Source of the DNA: Streptomyces sp. PTY087I2
Lineage (GTDB): Bacteria > Actinomycetota > Actinomycetes > Streptomycetales > Streptomycetaceae
DNA: 64,000 bases
Assembly (NCBI RefSeq): GCF_001687325.1
Contig: NZ_LZRD01000007.1
Location: 1,786-65,785 of the forward strand
Direction of reading: 5' to 3'
In this document: positions 22,426 through 33,173 of the stretch, piece by piece
How positions within the stretch are numbered: position 1 is the stretch's first letter
Layout of the letters: each line of letters starts with the position of its first letter
Program-made: the position numbers and the translations under genes
Notes under the pieces: generated by a model
The model's database searches: none
What the model saw: the letters and a program-made list of their open reading frames with translations, nothing else
Told to the model about the DNA's origin: nothing

Positions 22426-23193
22426 TCAGGCGCCCATCATGTGCACGCCGCTGTCGACGTGGATGATCTCGCCCGTGGTGCGCGGGAAGAAGTCGGAGAG
22501 CAGGGCGACAATGCTGCGGCCGGCCGGCTCCGGGTCGTTCATGTCCCAGGCCAGCGGGGCGCGGGTGTTCCAGACGTCGGCCAGCTCGTCGAAGCCCGGG
22601 ATGGACTTGGCGGCCATGGAGCGGAGCGGTCCGGCGGAGATCAGGTTGCAGCGCAGCCCGTCCTTGCCCAGGTCACGGGCGAGGTAGCGGGAGGTGGCCT
22701 CCAGGGCGGCCTTGGCCGGGCCCATCCAGTCGTACTGCGGCCAGGCGTACTGGGCGTCGAAGGTGAGGCCGACGATCGAGCCGCCCTCGCTCATCAGCGG
22801 CTTGCAGGCCATGGCCAGCGACTTCAGCGAGAACGCCGAGACGTGCATCGCGGTGGCGACGGACTCGAACGGCGTGTTGAGGAAGTTGCCGCCGAGCGCG
22901 TCCTGCGGCGCGAAGCCGATGGAGTGGACGACGCCGTCGAGCGAGCCGAGCTCTTCGCGGACCAGGCCCGCCAGCCGGTCCAGGTGCTCCTGGTTGGTCA
23001 CGTCCAGCTCGATGACCTTGGCCGGCTTCGGCAGCTTCTTGGCGATGCGCTCGGTCAGGGTGGGACGCGGGAAGGCCGTCAGGATGACCTCGGCGCCCTG
23101 CTCCTGGGCCACCTTCGCGGCGTGGAACGCGATGGACGACTCCATCAGCACCCCGGTGATGAGGATGCGCTTGCCGTCGAGAATTCCGCTCAT
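22426..23193 (-). CDS. fabI: enoyl-[acyl-carrier-protein] reductase (NADH), FabI/InhA type
   Basis: 255 aa, ATG start. Last reductive step of each fatty-acid elongation cycle: trans-2-enoyl-ACP to acyl-ACP. FabI marks: RILITGVLMESSIAFHAAKV (nucleotide site with the FabI SSIA), DVTNQEH, VHSIGFAP, and the active site with Tyr-x6-Lys (YDWMGPAK) in place of YxxxK. Then LISAGPLRSMAAKSIPGF (the substrate loop) ends the core. The sequence is InhA-like, as usual in actinobacteria. Five bases downstream of fabG on the same strand; together they supply type II fatty-acid synthesis. Confidence 0.96.
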   Translation of the reverse strand: MSGILDGKRILITGVLMESSIAFHAAKVAQEQGAEVILTAFPRPTLTERIAKKLPKPAKVIELDVTNQEHLDRLAGLVREELGSLDGVVHSIGFAPQDALGGNFLNTPFESVATAMHVSAFSLKSLAMACKPLMSEGGSIVGLTFDAQYAWPQYDWMGPAKAALEATSRYLARDLGKDGLRCNLISAGPLRSMAAKSIPGFDELADVWNTRAPLAWDMNDPEPAGRSIVALLSDFFPRTTGEIIHVDSGVHMMGA

Positions 23194-23198
23194 GGTGA

Positions 23199-23918
23199 TC
23201 AGTGACCCATGCCCAATCCGCCGTCAACGGGAATGACGGCTCCAGTGATGTACGACGCGTCGTCGGAGGCGAGGAAGCGCACGGCGGCGGCGATCTCCTC
23301 GGGCCGCGCGTAGCGGCCGAGCGGCACCTGGGCCACGATGCCCTTGCGCTGCTCCTCGGTGAGCACCTGAGTCATGTCGGTGTCGACAAAACCGGGGGCG
23401 ACGACGTTGAAGGTGATGTTCCGCGAACCGAGTTCACGGGCCAGCGACCGGGCGAAGCCGACCAGCCCGGCCTTGGAGGCGGCGTAGTTGGCCTGACCGG
23501 CCGAGCCGAGGAGGCCGACGACGGAGGAGATCAGGACGACGCGGCCCTTCTTGGCGCGCAGCATGCCGCGGTTGGCGCGCTTCACGACGCGGAAGGTGCC
23601 GGTGAGGTTGGTGTCGAGGACGGAGGTGAAGTCCTCCTCCGACATCCGCATCAGCAACTGGTCCTTGGTGATACCCGCGTTGGCGACGAGCACCTCCACG
23701 GGACCGTGCTTCTCCTCGATCTCCTTGTAGGCCTGCTCCACCTGCTCGGCGTCGGTGATGTCGCAGCGGACCGCGAGAACGCCGGCTTCGGTGAGGGCCT
23801 GCGGGGGCTCTCCGGAGCGGTAGGTGATCGCGACCTGGTCGCCGTTGTCGGCGAAGGCGCGGGCGATGGCGAGGCCGATGCCCCGGTTTCCTCCGGTGAC
23901 GAGAACCGAGCGGCTCAA
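23199..23918 (-). CDS. fabG: 3-oxoacyl-[acyl-carrier-protein] reductase
   Basis: 239 aa. TTG at 23918 is taken as start: GGAAAGG lies at suitable distance and LSRSVLVTGGNRGIG is where homology starts; no ATG or GTG is available there. NADPH-dependent reduction of 3-ketoacyl-ACP. Motifs: TGGNRGIGLAIA, NAGITKDQLLMRM (typical FabG), catalytic Ser in VVLISSVVGLLGSAGQANYAASKAG (YxxxK), and VAPGFVDTDMT. The fabG-fabI tandem is the standard actinobacterial arrangement. A 238-base gap separates it from the divergent tldD. Confidence 0.95.
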   Translation of the reverse strand: MSRSVLVTGGNRGIGLAIARAFADNGDQVAITYRSGEPPQALTEAGVLAVRCDITDAEQVEQAYKEIEEKHGPVEVLVANAGITKDQLLMRMSEEDFTSVLDTNLTGTFRVVKRANRGMLRAKKGRVVLISSVVGLLGSAGQANYAASKAGLVGFARSLARELGSRNITFNVVAPGFVDTDMTQVLTEEQRKGIVAQVPLGRYARPEEIAAAVRFLASDDASYITGAVIPVDGGLGMGH

Positions 23919-24156
23919 CGGATCACCCTTTCCTTGGCGGTCTGGTGCGTGGTCCCGGGCGGTCGGGTACGTCGAAAACCTATCGGTACCGTGCGCCGAT
24001 CGGAGAATCGGGCCCTGACAGTGGCTTGTCCGGGGTGCTGTGGGGTTCCTACAGTCCGCGCCGATGCGTGGTCGGCCCACGTGTCCGTGATATCCCCCGG
24101 TGCGGTCACCCTCCGGCGTGGTTCACTGCCGTGGTGTATCGAGAAGGGAACTCCCT

Positions 24157-25650
<1,494 letters not shown>

Positions 25651-25680
<30 letters not shown>

Positions 25681-25790
25681 ACGGCGACCACGGAATCGGC
25701 TGGGGGTCCGGCCCGCGGCGAAGCCGCAATCGGGTGCAGTGTCCCCCGGGCAGGCACAGTCTCAACACGACGCAGGAGGCCGGGCGATGA
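25651..25790 (+). repeat. 30-bp direct duplication flanking an 80-bp insertion at the tldD/tldE junction
   Basis: Positions 25651-25680 and 25761-25790 are identical: 30 bases carrying the last tldD codons, the GCAGGAGG ribosome binding site and the ATGA overlap. Between them lie 80 bases with a small hairpin (GCGGC-GAA-GCCGC, 25715-25727) and complementary G/C runs, resembling streptomycete intergenic repeats. The first copy supplies the tldD stop, the second the tldE start. Confidence 0.93.
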
Positions 25791-27181
25791 GCCGCGTCAG
25801 CAAGCCGTACGAGATCGTCGAGCGGGCCCTTGAGCTGTCCACCACGGACGGTCTGGTGGTCATCGCCGACGAGCAGTCCTCCGCCAATCTGCGCTGGGCG
25901 GGCAACGCGCTCACCACGAACGGGGTGACCCGGGGGCGGACCCTGACCGTCATCGCGACCGTGGACGGGGCCGAGGGAACCGCCTCCGGTGTCGTCTCGC
26001 GGTCCGCCGTGACCACCGACGACCTGGAGCCGCTGGTCCGCGCCGCCGAGGCCGCCGCCCGGGGCGCGGGTCCAGCCGAGGACGCGCAGCCGCTGGTGAG
26101 CGGGGTGCCCGCGTCCCCCGACTTCACGGACGCGCCCGCCGAGACCGGCTCGGAGGTCTTCGCGGACTTCGCCCCGGCACTGGGCGACGCCTTCGCGCGC
26201 GCCCGTTCCGGGGGCCGTGAGCTGTACGGCTTCGCCAACCACGAGCTGACCTCCACCTACGTGGGTACATCGACGGGGCTGCGGCTGCGCCACGACCAGC
26301 CGAACGGGACGCTGGAGCTGAACGCGAAGTCGCCGGACCGGACGCGTTCGGCGTGGGCGGGCCGGGCGACCCGGGACTTCAAGGACGTCGACCCGGCGGC
26401 GATGGACGCGGAGCTGGCGCAGCGGCTGCGCTGGGCGGAGCGGCGCATCGAGCTGCCCGCCGGCCGGTACGAGACGCTGCTGCCGCCGACCGCGGTGGCC
26501 GACCTGCTGATCTACCAGCTCTGGTCGTCCACCGCGCGGGACGCGGTCGAGGGCCGGACGGTGTTCTCGACGCCGGGCGGCGGGACCCGGCTGGGCGAGC
26601 AGCTCGCTCCGCTCCCCCTCACCCTGCGCAGCGACCCGCACGCCCCGGGCCTGGAGTCGGCGCCGTTCGTGATCGCCCACGCCTCCGGCGACAGCGGTTC
26701 CGTCTTCGACAACGGGCTGCCGCTGGCCCCGACGGACTGGGTCCGGGACGGGAAGCTGGAGCGGCTGACGACGACCCGGCACTCGGCGGGCCTGACCGGC
26801 CTCCCGGTCGCCCCGGGCATCGACAATCTGCTCCTGGAGGGCGGCGGCGAGAAGTCGCTGGAGGAGATGGTCGCCGCGACGACCGGCCGGGCGCTGCTGC
26901 TGACCTGCCTCTGGTACATCCGCGAGGTGGACCCGGCGACGCTGCTGCTGACCGGGCTGACCCGGGACGGCGTCTATCTGGTCGAGGACGGCGAGGTGGT
27001 CGGCGAGGTGAACAACTTCCGGTTCAACGAGTCGCCGGTGGACCTGCTGTCGCGGGCCTCGGAGGCCGGGCGTACGGAGAAGACGCTGCCGCGCGAGTGG
27101 GGCGACTGGTTCACCCGGGCGGCGATGCCCGCGCTGCGCATCCCGGACTTCAACATGAGCTCGGTCAGCCTGGGGGTGTGA
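25787..27181 (+). CDS. tldE: TldE/PmbA family protease partner
   Basis: 464 aa, ATG at 25787 with GCAGGAGG upstream. Partner of TldD without the HExxxH zinc motif. Family features: an N-terminal alpha/beta domain (residues ~10-190, [40 protein letters not shown]), then the C-terminal beta-barrel ([55 protein letters not shown], and the end [15 protein letters not shown]). It probably once overlapped tldD by ATGA; the duplicated junction now separates the two by 106 bases. No RiPP precursor is apparent next to the pair. Confidence 0.92.
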   Translation: MSRVSKPYEIVERALELSTTDGLVVIADEQSSANLRWAGNALTTNGVTRGRTLTVIATVDGAEGTASGVVSRSAVTTDDLEPLVRAAEAAARGAGPAEDAQPLVSGVPASPDFTDAPAETGSEVFADFAPALGDAFARARSGGRELYGFANHELTSTYVGTSTGLRLRHDQPNGTLELNAKSPDRTRSAWAGRATRDFKDVDPAAMDAELAQRLRWAERRIELPAGRYETLLPPTAVADLLIYQLWSSTARDAVEGRTVFSTPGGGTRLGEQLAPLPLTLRSDPHAPGLESAPFVIAHASGDSGSVFDNGLPLAPTDWVRDGKLERLTTTRHSAGLTGLPVAPGIDNLLLEGGGEKSLEEMVAATTGRALLLTCLWYIREVDPATLLLTGLTRDGVYLVEDGEVVGEVNNFRFNESPVDLLSRASEAGRTEKTLPREWGDWFTRAAMPALRIPDFNMSSVSLGV

Positions 27182-27233
27182 CCCGCCTAGACTGACCCGT
27201 ACATCTCTACCAGGCATAAGGAGCACCGGAACC

Positions 27234-28505
27234 GTGACGGACATCGTCGACGAGCTGAAGTGGCGCGGGCTGTTCGCCCAGTCCACTGACGAGGACGCAT
27301 TGCGCAAGGCTCTCGCGGACGGTCCCGTCACCTTCTATTGCGGCTTCGACCCGACCGCGGCCAGCCTGCACGTGGGGCACCTGGTGCAGGTGCTCACCAT
27401 GCGGCGGCTCCAGCAGGCCGGGCTGAAGCCGCTGGCGCTGGTCGGCGGGGCCACGGGGCAGATCGGTGACCCGCGGCCCACCGCCGAGCGCACGCTGAAC
27501 GACCCGGAGACCATCGCCGCCTGGGTGCAGCGGCTGCGGGGCCAGATCGAGCCCTTCCTCACCTTCGAGGGCCCGAACGCGGCGACGATGGTCAACAACC
27601 TGGACTGGACCGCGGGCATGTCCGCGATCGAGTTCCTGCGGGACATCGGCAAGCACTTCCGGGTCAACAAGATGCTCACCAAGGACTCGGTCGCCCGTCG
27701 GCTGGAGTCGCAGGAGGGCATCAGCTACACCGAGTTCAGCTACCAGCTGCTCCAGGGCATGGACTTCCTGGAGCTGTACCGCCGGCACGGCTGCACCCTC
27801 CAGCAGGGCGGCAGCGACCAGTGGGGCAACCTCACCGCGGGCATCGACCTGATCCACCGGCTGGAGCCGGGCGCCACCGTGCACGCGCTGGCGACGCCGC
27901 TGATGACGAAGGCGGACGGGACGAAGTTCGGCAAGTCCGAGAGCGGCGCCGTCTGGCTCGACCCGGAGATGACGACGCCGTACGCGTTCTACCAGTTCTG
28001 GCTGAACGTGGACGACCGGGACGTCTCGCGCTACCTGCGCATCCTCAGCTTCAGGAGCCGTGAGGAGCTGGAGGAGCTGGAGAAGCTGACCGAGGAGCGG
28101 CCGCAGGCCCGTTCCGCGCAGCGGGCGCTGGCCGAGGAGCTGACGACGCTGGTGCACGGCGGCGAGCAGTGCGCGGCCGTGATCGCGGCGTCGAAGGCGC
28201 TGTTCGGGCAGGGCGACCTGGCCGAGCTGGACGAGGCGACGCTGAGCGCGGCCCTGTCCGAGGTGCCGCACGCCACCGTCGCCGAGCTGGGTCCGCTGGT
28301 GGACCTGCTGGTGGAGGTCGGTCTCGCGCCGAGCAAGTCGGGAGCCCGCCGTACGGTCAAGGAGGGCGGCGCCTACGTGAACAACGTGAAGGTCGCCGAC
28401 GGTGAGGTCGCACCGGACGCCGGGGAGCTGCTGCACGGGCGCTGGCTGGTGCTGCGCCGCGGCAAGAAGAACCTGGCGGCCGTGGAGGTCAGCCCGGCGG
28501 GCTGA
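27234..28505 (+). CDS. tyrS: tyrosyl-tRNA synthetase
   Basis: 423 aa, GTG start after AAGGAGCACCGG. Class I aminoacyl-tRNA synthetase charging tRNA-Tyr. The HIGH motif appears as HVGH (46-49), KMSKS as KFGKS near residue 230. The tyrosine pocket has [11 protein letters not shown] and [13 protein letters not shown], with [12 protein letters not shown]. The C-terminal S4-like RNA-binding domain (residues ~355-423) begins [20 protein letters not shown]. No T-box leader is visible in the 52-base gap after tldE. A very strong hairpin terminates the gene. Confidence 0.97.
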   Translation: MTDIVDELKWRGLFAQSTDEDALRKALADGPVTFYCGFDPTAASLHVGHLVQVLTMRRLQQAGLKPLALVGGATGQIGDPRPTAERTLNDPETIAAWVQRLRGQIEPFLTFEGPNAATMVNNLDWTAGMSAIEFLRDIGKHFRVNKMLTKDSVARRLESQEGISYTEFSYQLLQGMDFLELYRRHGCTLQQGGSDQWGNLTAGIDLIHRLEPGATVHALATPLMTKADGTKFGKSESGAVWLDPEMTTPYAFYQFWLNVDDRDVSRYLRILSFRSREELEELEKLTEERPQARSAQRALAEELTTLVHGGEQCAAVIAASKALFGQGDLAELDEATLSAALSEVPHATVAELGPLVDLLVEVGLAPSKSGARRTVKEGGAYVNNVKVADGEVAPDAGELLHGRWLVLRRGKKNLAAVEVSPAG

Positions 28506-28523
28506 CCCGCCCGCTCGGCACAG

Positions 28524-28566
28524 CGCCGCGGCCGGACACGCGTTCCTTGCGTGTCCGGCCGCGGCG
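28524..28566. terminator. terminator between tyrS and the convergent GlsB-type gene
   Basis: Perfect 18-bp stem CGCCGCGGCCGGACACGC/GCGTGTCCGGCCGCGGCG with loop GTTCCTT. It serves both converging genes. Confidence 0.9.
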
Positions 28567-28589
28567 TTCGATGCGACAGGGGTGTCCGG

Positions 28590-28868
28590 TCAGGTGCTCC
28601 GGCTGCGGCCGCCCCGGATCTTCTGCCAGACCCTGTCGCCGACCGCGACCACCGCCACGGCGCCCGCCAGCTGGAGCACATGGCGGATCCAGTCGATGCC
28701 CTTGGTGTCCTCCACGCCGATCCAGCCCGCCACGGCGTTACCGAGGATGCTGCCGAGGATGCCGAACACGACCGTCAGCCAGAGGGGGATGTCCTGCTTG
28801 CCCGGCAGGATCGCTCTGGCGATGACACCGAGCACCAATCCCACGATGATTGCCCACAACCAGCCCAT
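28590..28868 (-). CDS. GlsB/YeaQ/YmgE family stress-response membrane protein
   Basis: 92 aa. The ATG at 28868 is chosen because GAGGAGG lies just upstream and MGWLWAIIVGLVLGVIARAI is the family start. Three hydrophobic helices carry the Gly-rich pattern GVIARAILPGKQDIPLWLTV, FGILGSILGNAVAGWIG. Also called transglycosylase-associated protein; function unknown, often stress-induced. The C-terminal extension (WIRHVLQLAGAVAVVAVGDR, then WQKIRGGRSR) adds a basic cytosolic tail. Confidence 0.9.
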   Translation of the reverse strand: MGWLWAIIVGLVLGVIARAILPGKQDIPLWLTVVFGILGSILGNAVAGWIGVEDTKGIDWIRHVLQLAGAVAVVAVGDRVWQKIRGGRSRST

Positions 28869-29068
28869 TTCGCCTCCTCGTACGGCGCGGAGTGCGCGTT
28901 CGCCCAGTCTTGGCCCGCCGTGCGAACGCCGCACGCCCGGCTGGGCCGTCCGGGGGACCCGGCACTCACCCGTCGGGCGTGCCCCGGTCGTCCGCCCCGC
29001 GGCGGCCGGGCGTACCGTGGATGCGGCCCGGTCCGTGAGCGTCCGGCGACGACGTCTGGTGGTGGAGC

Positions 29069-29446
29069 ATGCTGCGGAAGAACGCGGACACGGAGGTCAT
29101 CCGGATCACGGGCGCCCGTCAGGGGCTGACGGAGGACGTCCGCGGCCGGCAGCGGCGCTATGTGATCTCGATGTCGGTGCGCACGGTGTCGGTGGTGCTG
29201 GCCGCGGTGCTGTGGAACGTGGAGCGGCATGTGGCGATCGTGGCGCTCGTGCTCGGCGTCCTGCTGCCGTACGTGGCAGTGGTCATCGCCAACGCGGGCC
29301 GGGAGAACGCGACTTCGCTGCCGACGACGTTCGTGCCGATGCCGATGCGGCCGGCTCTGGAGGCCGCTCCGGTGTCCGGTTCGGCGGAGTCGGGGGACGC
29401 GCGGGGGGCGTCCGGCCGGGTTCCGCCGCCGCATGAGGCCGGCTGA
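29069..29446 (+). CDS. DUF3099 family membrane protein
   Basis: 125 aa, ATG start with GGTGGAG upstream. Family signature: ITGARQGLTEDVRGRQRRYV, then two membrane helices (ISMSVRTVSVVLAAVLW and IVALVLGVLLPYVAVVIANA) followed by GRENATSLP. The Ala/Pro-rich C-terminal tail is probably disordered. Small, actinobacteria-specific, function unknown. It is followed by the 6C RNA. Confidence 0.85.
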   Translation: MLRKNADTEVIRITGARQGLTEDVRGRQRRYVISMSVRTVSVVLAAVLWNVERHVAIVALVLGVLLPYVAVVIANAGRENATSLPTTFVPMPMRPALEAAPVSGSAESGDARGASGRVPPPHEAG

Positions 29447-29529
29447 GCTCGCACATTGCGCGAAGCTCAGGAAAAGCTCAGATCAATCATGACGTTCCGG
29501 TGCACCGCACCCCGGTCCCCGTGACATAC

Positions 29530-29613
29530 TTCGAGAGCGCTCCGCATCCCCCGTCGGAGCGACGGACCGACGCCGGGCAGCTCCCCCCGTGGCTGCTCGG
29601 CGTCGCCTTTTCT
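29530..29613 (+). ncRNA. 6C small RNA
   Basis: Two consecutive hairpins with C-rich loops, the hallmark of the actinobacterial 6C RNA. Hairpin 1: GCTCCG (29539-29544) with CGGAGC (29555-29560), loop CATCCCCCGT. Hairpin 2: CGACGCCGGGCAGC (29568-29581) with GCTGCTCGGCGTCG (29592-29605), loop TCCCCCCGTG with six C residues, followed by CCTTTTCT as terminator. CATACT at 29524-29529 could be its -10. The C-rich loops are thought to pair with G-rich ribosome binding sites; the M. tuberculosis counterpart (B11) represses replication and secretion genes. It lies between DUF3099 and a small gene, both on the same strand. Confidence 0.9.
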
Positions 29614-29710
29614 CCGGCCGGGGATGCGGCAGAAGCCTTGTGCGGCAGCTGACTTGGCTCGCGAGCGGCTGACCCCAGGTCTGTCCCGTGAAGCCCTTAG
29701 GCTGGGACCC

Positions 29711-29974
29711 GTGATTTTTCCCGAGACGTCCGCCGAGAGTCCCACCGGTGCCCCGCTCTGTTCCGCCAAGGGCTGCCGGGCCGCCGCCGTGTGGGTGCTC
29801 GCCTGGAACAACCCGAAGCTGCACACGCCCGAGCGGCGCAAGACCTGGCTGGCCTGTGACGAGCACCGGGAGCACCTGTCCTCGTTCCTCGACGTACGGA
29901 ATTTCCTCAAGGACGTCGTGGCGCTGAAGGACTGGGATCCCGGACCCGAGGGCGAGAGCCCGCGGAACGCCTGA
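29711..29974 (+). CDS. small Cys/His protein of unknown function
   Basis: 87 aa. The GTG at 29711 is taken as start (VIFPETSAESPTG); upstream in-frame codons run back into the 6C RNA and are not credible. It has CSAKGC near residue 17 and CDEHREH near residue 51, a spacing that could bind one metal ion. The remainder is WNNPKLHTPERRKTW and LDVRNFLKDVVALKDW. Conserved among streptomycetes as far as I recall, sometimes misnamed acetone carboxylase. It is convergent with moaA, only three bases apart. Confidence 0.75.
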   Translation: MIFPETSAESPTGAPLCSAKGCRAAAVWVLAWNNPKLHTPERRKTWLACDEHREHLSSFLDVRNFLKDVVALKDWDPGPEGESPRNA

Positions 29975-29977
29975 GCG

Positions 29978-30967
29978 TCAGCCGCCGATCGCCGACATCG
30001 GGCGGTCGGGCTGGAGGAAGGACGGGTCGTCCAGTCCGGAGCCCGCCTTCTTGCCCCACATCGCCGTCCGCCAGAGCCGGGCGATCTCCTCGTCCGGGGC
30101 GTCCCCGCGCAGCGCCCCGCGCAGATCCGTCTCCTCGCGGGCGAAGAGGCAGGTGCGGACCTGGCCGTCGGCGGTGAGCCGCGTACGGTCGCAGGCGCGG
30201 CAGAACGGGCGGGTGACGGAGGCGATCACGCCGACGCGGTGCGGGCCGCCGTCGACGGTCCAGCGCTCGGCGGGGGCGGAGCCGCGGGACGCGTCGCTCT
30301 CCGGGGTGAGGGTGAAGCGGGTGCGCAGCGAGGCGAGGATGTCCCCGGCGGTGATCATGCCGTCGCGCTTCCAGCCGTGCTGGGCGTCGAGCGGCATCTG
30401 CTCGATGAAGCGAAGCTCGTAGTCGTGGGCCACGGCCCAGGCGAGCAGCTCGGGGGCCTCGTCGTCGTTGAGTCCCGGCATCAGGACGGAGTTGACCTTC
30501 ACCGGGGTGAGCCCGGCCTCGTGGGCGGCCTCCAGGCCGTCCAGCACGTCCCTGTGGCGGTCACGGCGGGTGAGGGTCTTGAAGACGTCGGGCCGCAGGG
30601 TGTCCAGCGAGACGTTGACCCGGTCGAGGCCCGCGGCCTTGAGGGCGGTGGCGGTCCGCTTGAGCCCGATGCCGTTGGTCGTGAGGGACATGCGGGGGCG
30701 GGGGGTGAGCGCGGCGCACTGCTCGACGATGGAGACGAGGCCGGGGCGGAGCAGCGGCTCGCCGCCGGTGAAGCGGACCTCGGTGATGCCGAGCGAGGTG
30801 ACGGCGATCCGGATCAGGCGCACGATCTCGTCGTCGGAGAGCAGCTCGCTCTTGCCGAGCCACTGGAGGCCCTCTTCCGGCATGCAGTAGGTGCAGCGCA
30901 GATTGCACTTGTCGGTGAGTGACACACGCAGGTCGGTGGCGACCCGGTCGTAGGTGTCGATGAGCAC
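29978..30967 (-). CDS. moaA: GTP 3',8-cyclase (molybdenum cofactor synthesis)
   Basis: 329 aa, GTG at 30967 (VLIDTYDRVATDLRVSLTDK). Radical-SAM enzyme converting GTP to 3',8-cyclo-GTP, first step to molybdopterin. First [4Fe-4S] site CNLRCTYC (Cys21, 25, 28). RFTGGEPLLRPGL is the SAM-contact segment. The second cluster is in the C-terminal part: CRACDRTRLTADGQVRTC. The C-terminal Gly-Gly needed for catalysis is present (SAIGG). No other moa gene is in the window. Confidence 0.96.
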   Translation of the reverse strand: MLIDTYDRVATDLRVSLTDKCNLRCTYCMPEEGLQWLGKSELLSDDEIVRLIRIAVTSLGITEVRFTGGEPLLRPGLVSIVEQCAALTPRPRMSLTTNGIGLKRTATALKAAGLDRVNVSLDTLRPDVFKTLTRRDRHRDVLDGLEAAHEAGLTPVKVNSVLMPGLNDDEAPELLAWAVAHDYELRFIEQMPLDAQHGWKRDGMITAGDILASLRTRFTLTPESDASRGSAPAERWTVDGGPHRVGVIASVTRPFCRACDRTRLTADGQVRTCLFAREETDLRGALRGDAPDEEIARLWRTAMWGKKAGSGLDDPSFLQPDRPMSAIGG

Positions 30968-31080
30968 GGTGGGTCCCTCCCCCGGTGGTCCGCGGTGGTG
31001 CGGTCGCTCTTCTCGGTATCTGGTACTTCCGAGCCTACGTGAGACGGCTGACATCGGCGTGGCCCGTTTGCCACGAGGAG

Positions 31081-31122
31081 CGGCCGGGCCGCGTCGTAGG
31101 ACTCTACGACGCGGCCCGGCCG
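31081..31122 (-). terminator. terminator after the symporter operon
   Basis: Perfect 18-bp stem CGGCCGGGCCGCGTCGTA/TACGACGCGGCCCGGCCG with loop GGACTC, located between the symporter stop and moaA. Confidence 0.88.
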
Positions 31123-31164
31123 CGGGTGCTGGGTGAAGCCCCGAAGGGGCCCGGCCCGGTGTGC

Positions 31165-32808
31165 TCAGTGGGCTCCGACGCCGGTGAGGGACTTGACCTC
31201 CAGCTCGGCGTACTTGTCCGTGTCGGCCTTCTCCTTGGAGATCAGCGAGCCGACCCAGCCGAGCAGGAAGCCGAGCGGGATCGAGATCAGGCCGGGGTTC
31301 TCCAGCGGGAACCAGGCGAAGTCGACGTCCGGGAACATCGAGCTGGGCTTGGAGGAGACGACCGGCGAGAACAGCACCAGCAGGACGGAGGAGGTGAGGC
31401 CTCCGTAGATGGACCAAAGAGCGCCCTGGGTGGTGAAGCGCTTCCAGAAGAGGCTGTAGAGGATCGTCGGCAGGTTGGCGGAGGCCGCGACGGCGAAGGC
31501 CAGGGCGACGAGTCCGGCGACGTTCAGGTCGCGGGCGAGCGCGCCGAGCGCGATGGAGACGATGCCGATCGCGACGGTGGCCCAGCGTGCCGCGCGGACC
31601 TCCTCCTTCTCGGTGGCCTGCCCCTTGCGGATGACGTTGGCGTAGATGTCGTGCGCGAAGGACGAGGAGGAGGCGAGGGTCAGTCCGGCGACGACGGCCA
31701 GGATGGTGGCGAAGGCGACCGCAGAGATGACCGCGAGGAGGATGGCCCCGCCGGTGGATCCGGAACCGCCGCCGATCTCCAGTGCGGCCAGCGGCGCCGC
31801 GGTGTTGCCCGCCTTGTTGGAGGCGATGATGTCGCCCGGCTTGAGGATCGCGGCGGCGCCGAAGCCGAGCACGATCGTCATCAGGTAGAAGGCGCCGATG
31901 ATGCCGATCGCCCAGTTCACGGACTTACGGGCGGCCTTGGCGGTGGGCACGGTGTAGAAACGGATCAGGATGTGCGGCAGGCCGGCGGTGCCGAGGACCA
32001 GGGCGATGCCGAGCGAGATGAAGTCCAGCTTCGAGACGCCGTCGGCGCCGTACTTCAGGCCGGGCTCCAGGAAGGCCGCGCCCTTGCCGCTGTTGCTGGC
32101 GGCGGTGCCGAGCAGGTCGGAGATGTTGAAGTTGAACTTCAGCAGGATCAGGAAGGTGATGAGCAGGGTGCCCGCGATGAGCAGGACGGCCTTGACCATC
32201 TGCACCCAGGTGGTGCCCTTCATGCCGCCGATGGTGACGTAGAGGATCATGAGCACGCCGACCAGGGCGACGATGAGGATCTTCCCGGCGTCGCTGGTGA
32301 TGCCGAGCAGCAGCGAGACGAGGACGCCGGCTCCGGCCATCTGGGCCAGCAGGTAGAAGATCGAGACGACGATCGTGGACGTACCGGCGGCGGTACGGAC
32401 GGGGCGCTGGCGCATCCGGTAGGCGAGGACGTCGCCCATCGTGTAGCGGCCGGAGTTGCGCAGCGGTTCGGCGACCAGGAGCAGGGCGACAAGCCAGGCG
32501 ACGAGGAAGCCGATGGAGTACAGGAAGCCGTCGTACCCGAAGAGCGCGATGGCTCCGGCGATGCCGAGGAAGGACGCGGCGGACATGTAGTCGCCGGAGA
32601 CCGCGAGTCCGTTCTGGAAACCGGTGAACTGGCGGCCGCCCGCGTAGAAGTCGGAGGCGCTCTTGGTCTGGCGGCCCGCCCACACGGTGATGAAGAGGGT
32701 GGCGACGACGAACGCGGCGAACAGCGTGATGATCAGCGGCCGGTGCTCGCTCGCCCCCTCGGTGGCGGCCAGCTGGACGGTGGGATAGAGGGCGTGGGCG
32801 GCGCTCAT
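31165..32808 (-). CDS. sodium:solute symporter, ActP-type cation/acetate symporter
   Basis: 547 aa, ATG start, thirteen or so helices. SSS-family marks: TKSASDFYAGGRQFTGFQNG, LAVSGDYMSAASFLGIAGAI, RMRQRPVRTAAG, GGMKGTTWVQMVKAVLLI, LGIALVLGTAGLPHILIRFY, and the sodium-site region SSSFAHDIYANV. This pattern is that of ActP, the acetate/glycolate symporter. It overlaps the upstream DUF485 gene by ATGA, the usual yjcH-actP arrangement. Uptake of short monocarboxylates is likely. Confidence 0.92.
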   Translation of the reverse strand: MSAAHALYPTVQLAATEGASEHRPLIITLFAAFVVATLFITVWAGRQTKSASDFYAGGRQFTGFQNGLAVSGDYMSAASFLGIAGAIALFGYDGFLYSIGFLVAWLVALLLVAEPLRNSGRYTMGDVLAYRMRQRPVRTAAGTSTIVVSIFYLLAQMAGAGVLVSLLLGITSDAGKILIVALVGVLMILYVTIGGMKGTTWVQMVKAVLLIAGTLLITFLILLKFNFNISDLLGTAASNSGKGAAFLEPGLKYGADGVSKLDFISLGIALVLGTAGLPHILIRFYTVPTAKAARKSVNWAIGIIGAFYLMTIVLGFGAAAILKPGDIIASNKAGNTAAPLAALEIGGGSGSTGGAILLAVISAVAFATILAVVAGLTLASSSSFAHDIYANVIRKGQATEKEEVRAARWATVAIGIVSIALGALARDLNVAGLVALAFAVAASANLPTILYSLFWKRFTTQGALWSIYGGLTSSVLLVLFSPVVSSKPSSMFPDVDFAWFPLENPGLISIPLGFLLGWVGSLISKEKADTDKYAELEVKSLTGVGAH

Positions 32809-33173
32809 ACGTCGGCCTCCATACGGGACTTGATGGCCTCGGCCTTGGGGTCGAGCTTGTCGGCGGCGTGCCGGGAGTACAGCCAGGCGATGAGGAAGGT
32901 GGTGGCGAACTGGGCGAGTCCGAGGACGAGCGCCGTGTTGATGTTGCCGACGACCTTGGTGGCCATGAATCCGCCCGCGTAGTTGCAGAGCAGGACGTAG
33001 AGCAGGTACCAGGTCACGAAGGCGATGGTCAGGGGGAAGGCGAAGGACCGGTAGGAGCGGCGCAGATCGGCGAATTCCGGGCTCGACTGCACCGCGACGA
33101 ACGCCTCGGTGGTGGGCTGGACGGGCCCGGTGGGCGATGTGCCCTCGGGGGGCGGCGGTGCATCGGTAGCCAC
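32805..33173 (-). CDS. DUF485 membrane protein (YjcH-like), symporter partner
   Basis: 122 aa. The GTG at 33173 is chosen because GAGGAG lies six bases upstream; longer in-frame readings are Arg-rich and lack a site. A Pro-rich N terminus is followed by the DUF485 core: SSPEFADLRRSYRSFAFPLT, helix 1 IAFVTWYLLYVLLCNYAGGF, and helix 2 INTALVLGLAQFATTFLIAW, then LYSRHAADKLDPKAE. Always next to ActP-type symporters; role unproven. Its stop overlaps the symporter start. Confidence 0.88.
   Translation of the reverse strand: MATDAPPPPEGTSPTGPVQPTTEAFVAVQSSPEFADLRRSYRSFAFPLTIAFVTWYLLYVLLCNYAGGFMATKVVGNINTALVLGLAQFATTFLIAWLYSRHAADKLDPKAEAIKSRMEADV

Noticed and set aside
25681..25760. Insertion sequence between tldD and tldE
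   Set aside because: Only 80 bases, no transposase and no terminal inverted repeats; better treated as a repeat insertion or duplication.
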